Positions 32,350-41,251 of a stretch of 64,000 nucleotides of DNA are shown piece after piece. Location: positions 2,952,874-3,016,873 of the forward strand of contig NZ_CP149574.1 of NCBI RefSeq assembly GCF_037890675.1, given 5' to 3'. Under the pieces are notes generated by a model that was given only the letters and a program-made list of their open reading frames with translations, did no database searches and had not been told where the DNA came from. The position numbers were made by a program, and so were the translations under genes. The first letter of the stretch is position 1, and each line of letters opens with the position of its first letter. Source of the stretch: Methylovirgula sp. 4M-Z18. Lineage in GTDB: Bacteria > Pseudomonadota > Alphaproteobacteria > Rhizobiales > Beijerinckiaceae.

Positions 32350-33393
32350 TCACTCTTCCTCGCTAAATAGCCCGAATTGCGAAACGTCGCGCGCCGGCTC
32401 CTTCAGGCCCAGATGCCTGAACGCCTGCGCGGTAAGCAACCGGCCGCGCGGCGTGCGTTGTAGGAAGCCTTGTTGCAGCAAGTAGGGCTCGATGATGTCT
32501 TCGATCGCGTCGCGCGGTTCGGACAAAGCCGCTGCGATCGTCTCGATGCCGACCGGCCCGCCGCCGAAATTCACCGCGATCATGTCGAGATAGCGCCGGT
32601 CCATCTGGTCGAGGCCGATTTCATCGACATCGAGCAGGCGCAGCGCGCGGTCGGCCACGGCCCGCGTCACGACGGGATCGTTGTCGACGATGGCGAAATC
32701 GCGCACCCGCCGCAGAAGCCGCCCCGCGATGCGCGGCGTGCCGCGCGCGCGGCGGGCGATCTCATTGGCGCCGTCCTCGGCCATCGGCACGCCGAGCACG
32801 CGCGCGCCGCGCCGCACGATGCTCTCCAACTCTGGCACCGTGTAGAAATTCAAGCGGATCGGAATGCCGAACCGGTCGCGCAAGGGAGTCGTGAGTAGAC
32901 CGGCGCGGGTGGTGGCGCCAACCAGGGTGAATTTGGCGAGATCGATCTTCACTGAACGCGCCGCCGGCCCCTCGCCGATGATGAGATCGAGCTGGAAATC
33001 CTCCATCGCGGGATAAAGAATTTCCTCCACCGCCGGATTGAGCCGGTGAATTTCGTCGATGAACAGAACGTCGTGCTCTTCCAGATTGGTGAGCTGCGCG
33101 GCGAGGTCCCCGGCCTTGGCGATCACCGGCCCGGAGGTCGAGCGGAAATTCACTCCCATCTCGCGCGCGACGATCTGCGCCAGCGTCGTCTTGCCGAGGC
33201 CCGGCGGCCCGACGAACAGCACGTGATCGAGCGCGTCCTTGCGTGCTTTGGCCGCCTCGATGAACACTTTCAGGTTCTTGCGCGCCGCCTCCTGGCCGGT
33301 GAAATCAGCTAAGCTGAGCGGACGCAGGGAAGCGTCGGTATCATCCTCGCGCTTTTCGCTGGAGACAAGGCGGGGTTTTGAAACGTCGGTCAC
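32350..33393 (-). CDS. ruvB: Holliday junction branch migration ATPase RuvB
   Basis: The 347-residue AAA+ motor of the RuvABC complex is complete. It shows the [12 protein letters not shown] start, Walker [13 protein letters not shown] (about 62-73), Walker [12 protein letters not shown], sensor 1 [10 protein letters not shown], the arginine finger in PLRDRFG and the C-terminal winged helix ([15 protein letters not shown]). It drives branch migration of four-way junctions in recombination repair. ruvA and ruvC, which usually precede it, are not next to it. The start at 33393 has no strong ribosome site on its strand. No clear LexA box was seen upstream. Confidence 0.96.
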   Translation of the reverse strand: MTDVSKPRLVSSEKREDDTDASLRPLSLADFTGQEAARKNLKVFIEAAKARKDALDHVLFVGPPGLGKTTLAQIVAREMGVNFRSTSGPVIAKAGDLAAQLTNLEEHDVLFIDEIHRLNPAVEEILYPAMEDFQLDLIIGEGPAARSVKIDLAKFTLVGATTRAGLLTTPLRDRFGIPIRLNFYTVPELESIVRRGARVLGVPMAEDGANEIARRARGTPRIAGRLLRRVRDFAIVDNDPVVTRAVADRALRLLDVDEIGLDQMDRRYLDMIAVNFGGGPVGIETIAAALSEPRDAIEDIIEPYLLQQGFLQRTPRGRLLTAQAFRHLGLKEPARDVSQFGLFSEEE

Positions 33394-33575
33394 AGGGCGC
33401 TTTCGGAGCGGGAATCAGGAATCGTGTGACCCGCTTTTAACACCTTTTGGCCCCGGAAAGGGAGATGAGCCGCTCGCAGGACCTCGCTCGCCATCGTGCC
33501 GATGCCACTTTATGCGGACTCGGTCTGAACTTGAGTTCGTGGTATTCTTCACCCTTAGCTTAATCTCCCTTGGAC

Positions 33576-34052
33576 ATGGCCATGAGCGCAAAGATCGTCG
33601 CACTAGCGGTCGCCGGCTTGGTCATGCTGACCGGCGGCCTTGCCGAAGCGCAGGACAGCTTGAGCGGCGCGGTCATCGTCATCGCCAAGGGGAGCTGTAC
33701 GCGCTTCACCGTGTCGGGTCAGAGCTATTCCTGCAGTGCGATCATTTATTCGCATTTCAGGAACGGCCGCACCGGCTGGCAGATCCCAATTCCAAATGGT
33801 GCCCTGATGCTCTCCGGTGGACGCGATAGCCAGCCCGATCCCACCAAATATATCTTGCAGATCGACATGCTCCGTTTCGGTCGAGGCGACGGCTCTGGCC
33901 AAAACTATCGCGTAGAAGGCACTTGCACGGCAAGCCTCTCGGCCGATGGCGAATATTTTTACACACTCTCATGTTCGGCCAAGGGTGGCGCCGAGGATAT
34001 CCAGCTTGAGTTCAAGGGCGACGGATCGCCCGTCGACCGTAAGGTTCTGTAA
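33576..34052 (+). CDS. Secreted hypothetical protein with four cysteines
   Basis: The 158-residue protein begins with a signal peptide (MAMSAKIVALAVAGLVMLTGGLAEAQ, cleavage after A-E-A). ATG at 33576 is taken; 33582 is an alternative. The mature part has four cysteines (GSCTRF, YSCSA, GTCTAS, LSCSAK), enough for two disulfides in the periplasm, and no recognised domain. The sequence is rich in beta-prone segments and reads like a small soluble periplasmic protein. It is flanked by ruvB on the other strand and a convergent EamA gene, so no operon helps define it. Confidence 0.65.
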   Translation: MAMSAKIVALAVAGLVMLTGGLAEAQDSLSGAVIVIAKGSCTRFTVSGQSYSCSAIIYSHFRNGRTGWQIPIPNGALMLSGGRDSQPDPTKYILQIDMLRFGRGDGSGQNYRVEGTCTASLSADGEYFYTLSCSAKGGAEDIQLEFKGDGSPVDRKVL

Positions 34053-34108
34053 GGCGCAATGTTCGACGTTACGCGCCGCCCTCGTGTCCCGTCCTCGGTG
34101 AATGGGCG

Positions 34109-35002
34109 TCAGGCCCTGCCCTTCGCCTCGCCGAGCGCGGCCGCGACGCTGGCGATAACCACCATTCCGATGCCGGCCATCTGTGCGGCGCCCATGGCCT
34201 GCGCGAGAATGAAATAGCCCGCGATCGCGCCGACCGCTGGTTCAAGACTCATCAGAATGCCGAAGGTCCCCTGGGATAGGCGGCGCAACGCGTTGAGTTC
34301 GAACGCATAGGGGATCAGCGGCGAGAGCACTGCAAGGCCGAAGCACATCGCCAGAGTCCCCAGCGAGACAGGCGTGCCGAGCGTCGCCACGCCGAAGGGC
34401 GTCAGGACCAGCGCGGCAATGGTGAACGGCATCACGAGGCCTTCCAAGCCGGCAAAAGCCGTACCGATGCGCTTGGTGAGAATGATGTAGCTGCCCCAGC
34501 CGACACCGGCGCCCAGCGCGCACAGAATGCCGGCGACATCGGTGGCCGACATGTCGCCAAATCCGACCAGAAGCACGACGCCGGCCAGCGCCAGCAACGG
34601 CAGCAGCACCGCGCGCCAGCCGCGCAGGCCGACGGCGGCGATGAACAACGGCCCGAGAAATTCGGTGGCCACGGTCAGGGCAAGCGGGATCCGCTGCAGC
34701 GCCATGGCAAACAGAAAGGTCATGGCTGCATTGGCGAGGCCGAGCAGAACCACCGCCCGCCATTGCGCAGCCGAATAGGCGAAGATGCGCGGGCGGATCC
34801 AGACGAGCAGGATCAAGGCCGAAAAGCCCATGCGGAACCAGGTGACCTGCGCCGCCCCGAGTTCGCGGATCAAGGGCGCCGAAAGCGCCGCGCCAACCTG
34901 AATCGTGCAGATGGAGGCCACCGCCAGGCCGACGCCGGAGAGGGTTCGCTCGCCAAGCATCTGGCTGCGGCTGAGGGTTCCCGAAATCGTGCTGTTTTGC
35001 AT
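34109..35002 (-). CDS. EamA/RhtA-type drug/metabolite exporter
   Basis: The 297-residue protein has ten membrane helices in two EamA repeats. The start is set at ATG 35002 (MQNSTISG), since the longer frame adds a charged stretch without family likeness. Motifs GAALSAPLIRELGAAQVTWFRMGFSALIL and SLEPAVGAIAGYFILAQ match RhtA/YdcZ-like amino-acid and homoserine exporters. It exports a small metabolite from the cytoplasm. A LysR gene starts 144 bp away on the opposite strand and probably regulates it. Confidence 0.83.
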   Translation of the reverse strand: MQNSTISGTLSRSQMLGERTLSGVGLAVASICTIQVGAALSAPLIRELGAAQVTWFRMGFSALILLVWIRPRIFAYSAAQWRAVVLLGLANAAMTFLFAMALQRIPLALTVATEFLGPLFIAAVGLRGWRAVLLPLLALAGVVLLVGFGDMSATDVAGILCALGAGVGWGSYIILTKRIGTAFAGLEGLVMPFTIAALVLTPFGVATLGTPVSLGTLAMCFGLAVLSPLIPYAFELNALRRLSQGTFGILMSLEPAVGAIAGYFILAQAMGAAQMAGIGMVVIASVAAALGEAKGRA

Positions 35003-35145
35003 GGCGCGCGTCCTGAAATACCGATGCGCCGGATGGAAAAGCGGCTTATCGCCTGCCCACGGCGCGAAAAGATCGGCAATCGTTCTAGCGCGAAGCGCAA
35101 TCATAAGATATGCTAATAGTGTTTATGTTTGAATAAGCGTTTCTT

Positions 35146-35994
35146 ATGATGCGAGACCTCAACACCGACCTCCTGCGCACCTTCGTCACCATCGTCGAAG
35201 CGGGTAGTTTCTCGCAAGCGGCGCAGCGGCTCGGCCGCACGCAAGCGGCCGTCAGCCTGGCGCTGCGCCGCCTCGAAGAGGATGTGGCACAAGCTGTGCT
35301 GGAGCGCTCGCCGCGCGGGGTCAGCCTCACGCCGGCGGGCAACGTGCTGTTGCCGCATGCCCGCAAAATCCTCGGCGCCGCCGACGAGGCGCGGCGCGAG
35401 CTGGCCGGACGGGCGGTGCGCGGCCGGGTACGACTCGGGCTGATCGAGGATGTCGCGGTGGGTCATTTGCCGCGCGTTCTGCGCCGCTTTTCCCTCGCCT
35501 ATCCGGGGATCGATCTGGATATTCATGTCGATACCAGCGAGGCGCTGTCGCACCGCTTCGACGGCGCGGAATTCGATCTCGTCATCTCGAACCGCGACCC
35601 GTTCGACCTCACGCCTTTGATGACCTGGTCGCAGCCGCTCTACTGGGTCGGCGCCAAGGATTTTTCGCTTGCCGCGCCCCCGGTGCCGCTCGTCGCGTTC
35701 AACGGGCCCTGCTCCTGGGAGCGCTCCGCCCGCGCGGCGCTGGATCGCGCCGGCATGCCCTGGCACGACGTCTGCACGAGTTCCAGCCTGCTCGCCGTTC
35801 TCTCGGCGGTCGAAGCGGGCCTTGGCGTCGCGGTGCTGCTTGGCAACACGATTCGCCTGGAGACGATGCGGATTCTCGAACGCGACGAACTCCCGCCGCT
35901 CAAAGCCGCCGAATTCGGCCTCTTCGCCGCCGCAGAGCCGCACGTCCCGGCGCGGGAACTGGCGAAGTTTCTGGCGGAGGATTTGCGAAGGTAA
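35146..35994 (+). CDS. LysR family transcriptional regulator (divergent to EamA exporter)
   Basis: The 282-residue protein has the LysR helix-turn-helix (LRTFVTIVEAGSFSQAAQRLGRTQAAVSLALRRLEED, about residues 10-46) and an effector domain beginning RVRLGLIEDVAVG. It likely controls the exporter gene, which diverges from it over an AT-rich 143-bp gap. ATG at 35146 is doubled by one at 35149. The effector is unknown, perhaps the exported amino acid. Repeat B follows downstream. Confidence 0.87.
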   Translation: MMRDLNTDLLRTFVTIVEAGSFSQAAQRLGRTQAAVSLALRRLEEDVAQAVLERSPRGVSLTPAGNVLLPHARKILGAADEARRELAGRAVRGRVRLGLIEDVAVGHLPRVLRRFSLAYPGIDLDIHVDTSEALSHRFDGAEFDLVISNRDPFDLTPLMTWSQPLYWVGAKDFSLAAPPVPLVAFNGPCSWERSARAALDRAGMPWHDVCTSSSLLAVLSAVEAGLGVAVLLGNTIRLETMRILERDELPPLKAAEFGLFAAAEPHVPARELAKFLAEDLRR

Positions 35995-36027
35995 GGTCGC
36001 AGGCCGCGGGCTATAGGAAAGCCACAA

Positions 36028-36147
36028 TGTCATCCCGGGCTTGACCCGGGATCCAGGGCCACACAACGGTTGAATCATCATTAGCGCTGTGCCGCAGGCT
36101 AAACGCGCACGTGCGACTCTGGATCCCGGGTCAAGCCCGGGATGACA
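36028..36147. repeat. Palindromic repeat B, copy 2
   Basis: The two ends are perfect 29-bp inverted repeats: TGTCATCCCGGGCTTGACCC and then GGGATCCAG at 36028-36056, complementary to the last 29 bp. The middle is about 62 bp. The copy at 9433-9563 has mismatches. It lies between the convergent LysR and fumC genes, where it could act as a bidirectional terminator. Confidence 0.75.
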
Positions 36148-36189
36148 ATATCTGGTGTCTCACCAAATTGAGGCAAGGGCCATTCACAT

Positions 36190-37575
36190 TCACCCGATCA
36201 TCTTCGTCGGATCGACCAGCACATCATATTCCTCCGCCGTGACCAGCCCCGATTTCAGCGCCTCTTCGCGCAAGGTCGTGCCGTTGTGATGGGCGGTCTT
36301 GGCGATCTTCGCCGCCGCGTCGTAGCCGATCTTCGGCGCGAGCGCGGTGACGAGCATGAGCGAGCGCTCCAGTCCCGCCTTGATATTGTCCTCGCGCGGC
36401 TCGATGCCGACGATGCAATGATCGGTGAAGGAGCGCGCCGCATCGCCCAGCAGGCGCACCGACTGCAGGAAATTATAGGCCATCACCGGATTGAACACGT
36501 TGAGCTCGAAATGGCCTTGGGCATCGGCGAAGGTCAACGTCGCATGATTGCCGAACACTTGCGCGCAGACCATGGTGAGCGCTTCGCATTGCGTCGGATT
36601 GACCTTGCCCGGCATGATCGACGAGCCCGGCTCGTTTTCCGGCAGCGCCAGTTCGCCAAGGCCAGAGCGCGGGCCGGAACCGAGGAAGCGGATGTCGTTG
36701 GCGATTTTGAACAAGGATGCCGCGAGCGTGTTGAGCGCGCCATGCGAAAACACCATCGCATCATGCGCCGCGAGCGCCTCGAATTTGTTCGGCGCCGAGG
36801 TGAACGGCAGGCCGGTGATTTCGGCGATCTGCGCTGCGACCTTTGTCGCAAAGCCTTTCGGCGCATTGAGTCCGGTGCCGACCGCCGTGCCGCCTTGCGC
36901 GAGCTGCATCAGCATCGGCAGCGTCATCTCGATGCGCGCGATGCCATTGTGCACCTGCTGCGCATAGCCGGAAAATTCCTGACCCAGCGTGAGCGGCGTC
37001 GCGTCCTGCGTATGGGTGCGGCCGATCTTGATGATATGCGACCAGCTCAGCACCTTCGCGTCGAGCGCAGCGGCGAGATGCTTGAGCGCAGGCAGCAGAT
37101 GCCGCACGATTTCTTCCGCCGCGGCAATATGCATCGCGGTCGGATAGGTGTCGTTCGAGGATTGCGACATATTGACGTGATCGTTGGGATGCACCGGCGT
37201 CTTCGATCCCATCGTGCCACCGAGCATTTCGATCGCGCGGTTGGAAATCACCTCGTTGGCGTTCATGTTGGATTGGGTGCCCGAACCCGTCTGCCAGACG
37301 CTCAACGGAAAATGCGCGTCGAGCTTGCCGTCGATGACCTCTTGCGCCGCGCGCACGATCGTGTCGCCGATGGTGGGGTCCAGCTTGCCGAGCGCCATAT
37401 TCGCCTCGGCCGCCCCGCGCTTGACGATGCCGAGCGCCCGGACGATCGGCTGCGGCTGCTTCTCCCAGCCGATCTTGAAATTGCCGAGCGAGCGCTGCGA
37501 TTGCGCGCCCCAATAATGATCGGCGGGAACTTCGATCGGGCCAAAGGAATCGGTTTCGGTACGGATCGCAGACAT
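36190..37575 (-). CDS. fumC: Class II fumarate hydratase
   Basis: The 461-residue enzyme interconverts fumarate and malate in the TCA cycle and needs no iron. It shows the family signature [11 protein letters not shown] (about 316-326), the [13 protein letters not shown] block (about 96-108), [15 protein letters not shown] and the catalytic His in IGRTHTQDA. It is full length. A perfect TATAAT on its strand lies at 37610-37605, about 30 bp upstream of the ATG at 37575, though no good -35 is seen. A possible LexA box lies farther upstream at 37671-37685. Confidence 0.96.
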   Translation of the reverse strand: MSAIRTETDSFGPIEVPADHYWGAQSQRSLGNFKIGWEKQPQPIVRALGIVKRGAAEANMALGKLDPTIGDTIVRAAQEVIDGKLDAHFPLSVWQTGSGTQSNMNANEVISNRAIEMLGGTMGSKTPVHPNDHVNMSQSSNDTYPTAMHIAAAEEIVRHLLPALKHLAAALDAKVLSWSHIIKIGRTHTQDATPLTLGQEFSGYAQQVHNGIARIEMTLPMLMQLAQGGTAVGTGLNAPKGFATKVAAQIAEITGLPFTSAPNKFEALAAHDAMVFSHGALNTLAASLFKIANDIRFLGSGPRSGLGELALPENEPGSSIMPGKVNPTQCEALTMVCAQVFGNHATLTFADAQGHFELNVFNPVMAYNFLQSVRLLGDAARSFTDHCIVGIEPREDNIKAGLERSLMLVTALAPKIGYDAAAKIAKTAHHNGTTLREEALKSGLVTAEEYDVLVDPTKMIG

Positions 37576-37662
37576 GGCAAAACTCTCGCTCGTGAACGTC
37601 CCGGATTATAGGCGCAGGCATGGCAAAAGCGATAAACGACTTGCATTTCGCCCCTGCCCGCA

Positions 37663-37691
37663 TTGACATCGTTCCTTATTTGTTCTAGTTT
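37663..37691 (+). promoter_or_regulatory. Possible SOS (LexA-type) promoter
   Basis: TTGACA (37663-37668) and TAGTTT (37686-37691) are 17 bases apart. Inside the spacer is GTTC-CTTATTT-GTTC (37671-37685), the GTTC-N7-GTTC box bound by alphaproteobacterial LexA. Exact placement between the promoter elements is what a repressible SOS promoter needs. Chance boxes of this kind are expected about twice per window of this size, so the call rests on the placement. Confidence 0.4.
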
Positions 37692-37880
37692 CCAGCAGCG
37701 GATGAGCAGGCTCGCGCCTGTGCGGCGTTTGACAGTTCGAAAAGAGGTACCGAACTCGGCGGGAACGATGGGCCGAGCGGAATAAAAAATTTTTGAGAAC
37801 AAACTAATAGACGATTTAACCAAATTATATCAATATATTAAGCGAATATTCACACCGCATGCGAGTGAAATGGGTCGTTC
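37692..37880 (+). other. AT-rich leader region with a possible 27-residue ORF
   Basis: This stretch lies between the possible SOS promoter and the MOSC gene. A short ORF, ATG 37702 to TAA 37783-37785, would encode a basic 27-residue peptide starting MSRLAPVRRL, with no visible ribosome site. From about 37780 the DNA is strikingly AT-rich (AATAAAAAATTTTTGAGAAC and onward), unlike the surroundings. Neither the ORF nor an RNA gene can be shown to be real. Confidence 0.25.
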
Positions 37881-38639
37881 ATGAAGATTTCTGCGCTCTA
37901 TCGCTACCCCGTCAAAGGCCTCTCCGCCGAAGCACTCGACGAGGCTGAACTGACCGCCGGCGGCTACTTTCCGGGCGACCGGATTTTTGCGATCGAGAAT
38001 GGCCCGTCGGGGTTCGATCCGGACGATCCCGAACATCAGCCGAAAATCAAATTCCTGATGCTGATGCGCGACGAGCAACTCGCCAAATTGTCCACCCGCT
38101 ATGACGATGCGACAGGCGTTCTGACGATCGCGCGGGACGGCAAGCAGGTGTGTCGGGCCGATCTGTCGCAGCCGATCGGCCGCACCTTGGTCGAGCAATT
38201 CTTCGCCGCGTTCATGCAGCACCATCTGCGCGGCGCGCCGAAGCTCCTGGAGGCGCCGGATGGTTTTCGCTTCACCGACTCGGCGAAGGGCTTCGTCTCG
38301 CTGATCAATCTCGCCAGCGTCAGCGATCTCACCCGCGTCGTCGGCCGCGCGGTCGAGCCGTTGCGCTTTCGCGGCAATGTCTATTTCGACGGGCTCAAGC
38401 CGTGGCACGAATTCGATCTCATCGGCAAGAAACTCGCGATCGGCGACGCGCGTCTCGAAGTGCTGAAGCGCATCAGCCGTTGCGCCGCCACCAACGTCAA
38501 TCCGGTCACGGCCGAGCGCGATCTCAATATTCCGAACGCCTTGATGCGCGGGTTCGACCACACCGACTGCGGAATCTACGCACGCGTGCTGAATGGCGGA
38601 TGCATTCGGCCGGGGGATACGATTAAGATCGCCGCTTGA
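37881..38639 (+). CDS. MOSC domain-containing protein
   Basis: The 252-residue protein has an N-terminal MOSC_N beta-barrel (ISALYRYPVKGLSAEALDEAEL) and a MOSC domain with the invariant cysteine in LKRISRCAATNVNP (about residue 198), the residue that carries sulfur or binds molybdenum cofactor in this family. Relatives include YcbX and mARC-type N-hydroxylated-base reductases. YcbX-like proteins detoxify N-hydroxy purines. The sequence is complete. It lies downstream of a possible SOS promoter, 31 bp upstream of nhaA. The molybdenum link with the distant hydroxylase operon is only circumstantial. Confidence 0.83.
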   Translation: MKISALYRYPVKGLSAEALDEAELTAGGYFPGDRIFAIENGPSGFDPDDPEHQPKIKFLMLMRDEQLAKLSTRYDDATGVLTIARDGKQVCRADLSQPIGRTLVEQFFAAFMQHHLRGAPKLLEAPDGFRFTDSAKGFVSLINLASVSDLTRVVGRAVEPLRFRGNVYFDGLKPWHEFDLIGKKLAIGDARLEVLKRISRCAATNVNPVTAERDLNIPNALMRGFDHTDCGIYARVLNGGCIRPGDTIKIAA

Positions 38640-38669
38640 TCCCTCTGATCCTGCCGATCCTCGACCCCG

Positions 38670-39854
38670 ATGCAGCACCACCCGCAGTCGCGCCTTCATC
38701 GCTCTGTCTTGCGCGAATTTCTGCGCTCGGAAGCGGCCGGCGGTATCGTCCTGATGTCGGCCGCGGCGCTGGCACTGATCGTCGCCAATTCGCCGCTCGC
38801 CGACACCTATTTTCATGTGCTCGAATGGCCGCTCGGCCCGCTCAGCGTGCTGCATTGGATCAACGACGGCCTGATGGCCGTGTTCTTCCTGCTGGTCGGG
38901 TTGGAAATGAAGCGCGAATTGCGCGTCGGCGCGTTGGCGGATTGGCCGGCCCGCCTGCTGCCGGGCATCGCCGCCTTGGGCGGCATGGGCGTACCGGCGC
39001 TGATCTTCAGCCTTGTCAATCTGGATCAGCCGCACACATTGCGCGGCTGGGCGATTCCGGCCGCGACCGACATTGCCTTCGCCCTCGGCGTGATGACGCT
39101 GCTTGGATCGCGGGTGCCGGTGTCACTGAAGATCTTCCTGGCGGCGCTGGCCATTCTCGACGACCTCGGCGCGGTGCTGATCATCGCCCTGTTCTACACG
39201 CACGATTTGTCGCTGCCGATGCTGCTCGTCGCGCTGCTCATCGGGCTTGGCCTCGTCGCGCTCAACCTGCGCGGCGTACGGCAACTCTGGCCCTATCTGC
39301 TGCTGGGGCTCGGCCTCTGGGTCGCCTTCCGCGCCTCCGGAATCCACGCGACTCTGGCGGGCGTCGTGCTCGCTTTCACGATTCCCCTCGGATCGAACGG
39401 ACTCGAAGACGAGCACGCGCCGCTGCTGCGGCTGGAACATTGGCTCTCGCCCCGGGTCGGCTTCCTGATCGTGCCGCTGTTCGGCTTCGCCAATGCCGGT
39501 GTTTCGCTCGCGGCGGTGAGTCCGCGCATGCTGACGGCGCCCCTCACCTTCGGCGTCATTCTCGGCCTGTTTACCGGCAAGCAGATCGGCGTGTTTCTGA
39601 GCACCTTGGCGGCGGTCCGGACCGGCCTCGCCAGAAAGCCGGAAAATGCCTCCTGGCTGCAGATCTATGGCATTGCCGTCCTCTGCGGCATCGGCTTCAC
39701 TATGAGCCTGTTCATCGGCGACCTCGCCTTTCCGACTTCCATTGCCTTGCAGGACGAGGTGAAAATCGGCGTGCTGGCGGGTTCGTGCCTCGCCGCCTTG
39801 GCCGGCTTGCTGATCCTGCGCATCGCGCCGCACGGCGCAAAAAAGGGGGCCTGA
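38670..39854 (+). CDS. nhaA: Na+/H+ antiporter NhaA
   Basis: The 394-residue inner-membrane antiporter exchanges Na+ for H+ and protects against salt and alkaline stress. The two ion-binding aspartates are in [18 protein letters not shown] (about 161-178), with [13 protein letters not shown] and the [15 protein letters not shown] block near the end. About eleven to twelve helices are visible. ATG 38670 gives the normal length. The stop at 39852-39854 lies inside the loop of a terminator that serves the convergent gene. Confidence 0.95.
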   Translation: MQHHPQSRLHRSVLREFLRSEAAGGIVLMSAAALALIVANSPLADTYFHVLEWPLGPLSVLHWINDGLMAVFFLLVGLEMKRELRVGALADWPARLLPGIAALGGMGVPALIFSLVNLDQPHTLRGWAIPAATDIAFALGVMTLLGSRVPVSLKIFLAALAILDDLGAVLIIALFYTHDLSLPMLLVALLIGLGLVALNLRGVRQLWPYLLLGLGLWVAFRASGIHATLAGVVLAFTIPLGSNGLEDEHAPLLRLEHWLSPRVGFLIVPLFGFANAGVSLAAVSPRMLTAPLTFGVILGLFTGKQIGVFLSTLAAVRTGLARKPENASWLQIYGIAVLCGIGFTMSLFIGDLAFPTSIALQDEVKIGVLAGSCLAALAGLLILRIAPHGAKKGA

Positions 39855-39863
39855 AAGGCCCCC
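39839..39863 (-). terminator. Intrinsic terminator of the DUF4167 gene
   Basis: Read on the minus strand, GGGGGCC, TTTCA, GGCCCCC is followed at once by TTTTTT: a 7-bp all-GC stem with six T residues. It starts 4 bp after the DUF4167 stop. The hairpin occupies the last codons of the convergent nhaA gene, so the two ends are packed together. Confidence 0.85.
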
Positions 39864-39867
39864 TCGA

Positions 39868-40884
39868 TTACTCGACCGGCACGTCGCCGGCATTGGCCGG
39901 CTCGTTCGTCTGCTCTTCCGGCCAGCCGCCACGCGGCGGACGGCCGCGACGGCGGCGCACTTTGACCGGAAATTCGACCGACTCCTCGCTCGCCTGCGGC
40001 GGCTCGGCGGCGGGCGTCTCAGCCGGAGGCGGCGGGCTCGCCTCAGCGATTTCTTCGCGCACCGGCGGCTCGGCTTCGTGGACTTCCGGCTCGGGCGTCA
40101 GATTGACGCGGGTCGGCGCGGTGATGAACGCGGGTAAGCCGCCCGGGCTTTCTTCGAGCTCCGGCTGCTGCGCGGCAAAGCGCGGCTGGCTCTGATCGTT
40201 CCGCTCGCGGAACGGACGCGGCTCGCGCTGGGGACGTCCGTCACGGAAGTTGTTGCGGCCTTGCCGATCCTGATAGGGGCGATCCTGCTGCCGCTCCTGG
40301 AACGGTTGACGCTCCTGATAGGGCCGGTCCTGACGTGGCGCGCGATCCTGATAGGGCTGGCGCTCGCCGTAGGGCTGGCGATTCTGGTGCGGCTGGCGCT
40401 CCTGATGCTGTGGCCGCTCGCCCGGCTGGCCATTGCCATAGGGTTGCGCATCGCCGCCGAAATTCTGCGGCATCGGCGGCTGCGGCATCGGCGCGGTGGC
40501 CGCCTGCGGCGGGCTCCGCTCCAAAGGCGAGGCAAAACGGTCCGGAATGGCGGCAAAATCGTCGTCGTCCTCGGCGTCATCCGCCTCCGGCTCGCCGGGC
40601 TGCCGCTGATAGCCGAATTGCGCCTGGGCCTGCGCCTGCTGGGCCGCGGCGATCAGGCGGAAATAATGCTCGGCGTGTTGCAGATAGCTTTCCGCCGCCA
40701 CGGTATCGCCGGACGATTGCGCGTCACGCGCCAATTGCAAATATTTCTCGGCAATATGTTGAGCGGTACCACGAATCTTCACGTCAGGCCCGTTGGACTC
40801 ATAGCTGCGCGTCAGCGGATTCGGGCCCTTGCGATTGTTATTGTTACGTCCGCGCATACGCTTGTTATTTTGTCCTGGTCTCAT
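39868..40884 (-). CDS. DUF4167 domain-containing protein with Q/R-rich low-complexity region
   Basis: The 338-residue protein has the DUF4167 domain at the N terminus (RGRNNNNRKGPNPLTRSYESNGPDVKIRGTAQHIAEKYLQLARDA), covering about residues 10-80. A long disordered part follows, built on repeats such as QPYGERQPYQDR and PYQERQPFQER, and an AT-hook-like RRRRGRPPRGG near the C terminus. The domain probably binds RNA or DNA, but its function is unknown. In Hyphomicrobiales it usually follows prfA-prmC; here prmC precedes it across a 367-bp leader. Its transcript ends at the strong hairpin at 39839-39863. Confidence 0.85.
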   Translation of the reverse strand: MRPGQNNKRMRGRNNNNRKGPNPLTRSYESNGPDVKIRGTAQHIAEKYLQLARDAQSSGDTVAAESYLQHAEHYFRLIAAAQQAQAQAQFGYQRQPGEPEADDAEDDDDFAAIPDRFASPLERSPPQAATAPMPQPPMPQNFGGDAQPYGNGQPGERPQHQERQPHQNRQPYGERQPYQDRAPRQDRPYQERQPFQERQQDRPYQDRQGRNNFRDGRPQREPRPFRERNDQSQPRFAAQQPELEESPGGLPAFITAPTRVNLTPEPEVHEAEPPVREEIAEASPPPPAETPAAEPPQASEESVEFPVKVRRRRGRPPRGGWPEEQTNEPANAGDVPVE

Positions 40885-41251
40885 CGACTTTCCCTAGTAA
40901 CTAACGGGCGTATCAGCCCATGCCGGGCCCCGTACCGTCCCGGTCGTTTCGAGTGACTTAATGATTACGAATGGATGATCGGCTCTCCGGCCCAATGTCC
41001 AACATTACCCGTGGCTTAACCCACGGCATCGCGATACCAGCTCGCCAGCTCATATCAACGAATTCCGAGATTTAACGTCTGCAGATCCACCAAGGCTCAA
41101 GATTGAGGCGAGGTTTCCGGAGCATCGCGACAAGCCGGTCAACGGCCGTCGAAACGGCTACAACGGAGCCCCTTCCCCGTAAGCGTCAGCTTCCTAAGCG
41201 ACGATTCATACAGGGACCATAACCGCTTTATGGGCATTCGCCAAGCCATTT
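40885..41251 (-). other. Long structured leader of the DUF4167 gene
   Basis: This 367-bp gap between prmC and the DUF4167 gene holds no ORF with coding character. Hairpins are visible: CCGTGG/CCACGG at 41009-41026, GCCGT/ACGGC with a four-base loop at 41145-41158, and GC-rich pairing near 40925-40945. It may be a 5' untranslated region with regulatory structure, or contain a small RNA. I do not recognise a known RNA family. Confidence 0.4.
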
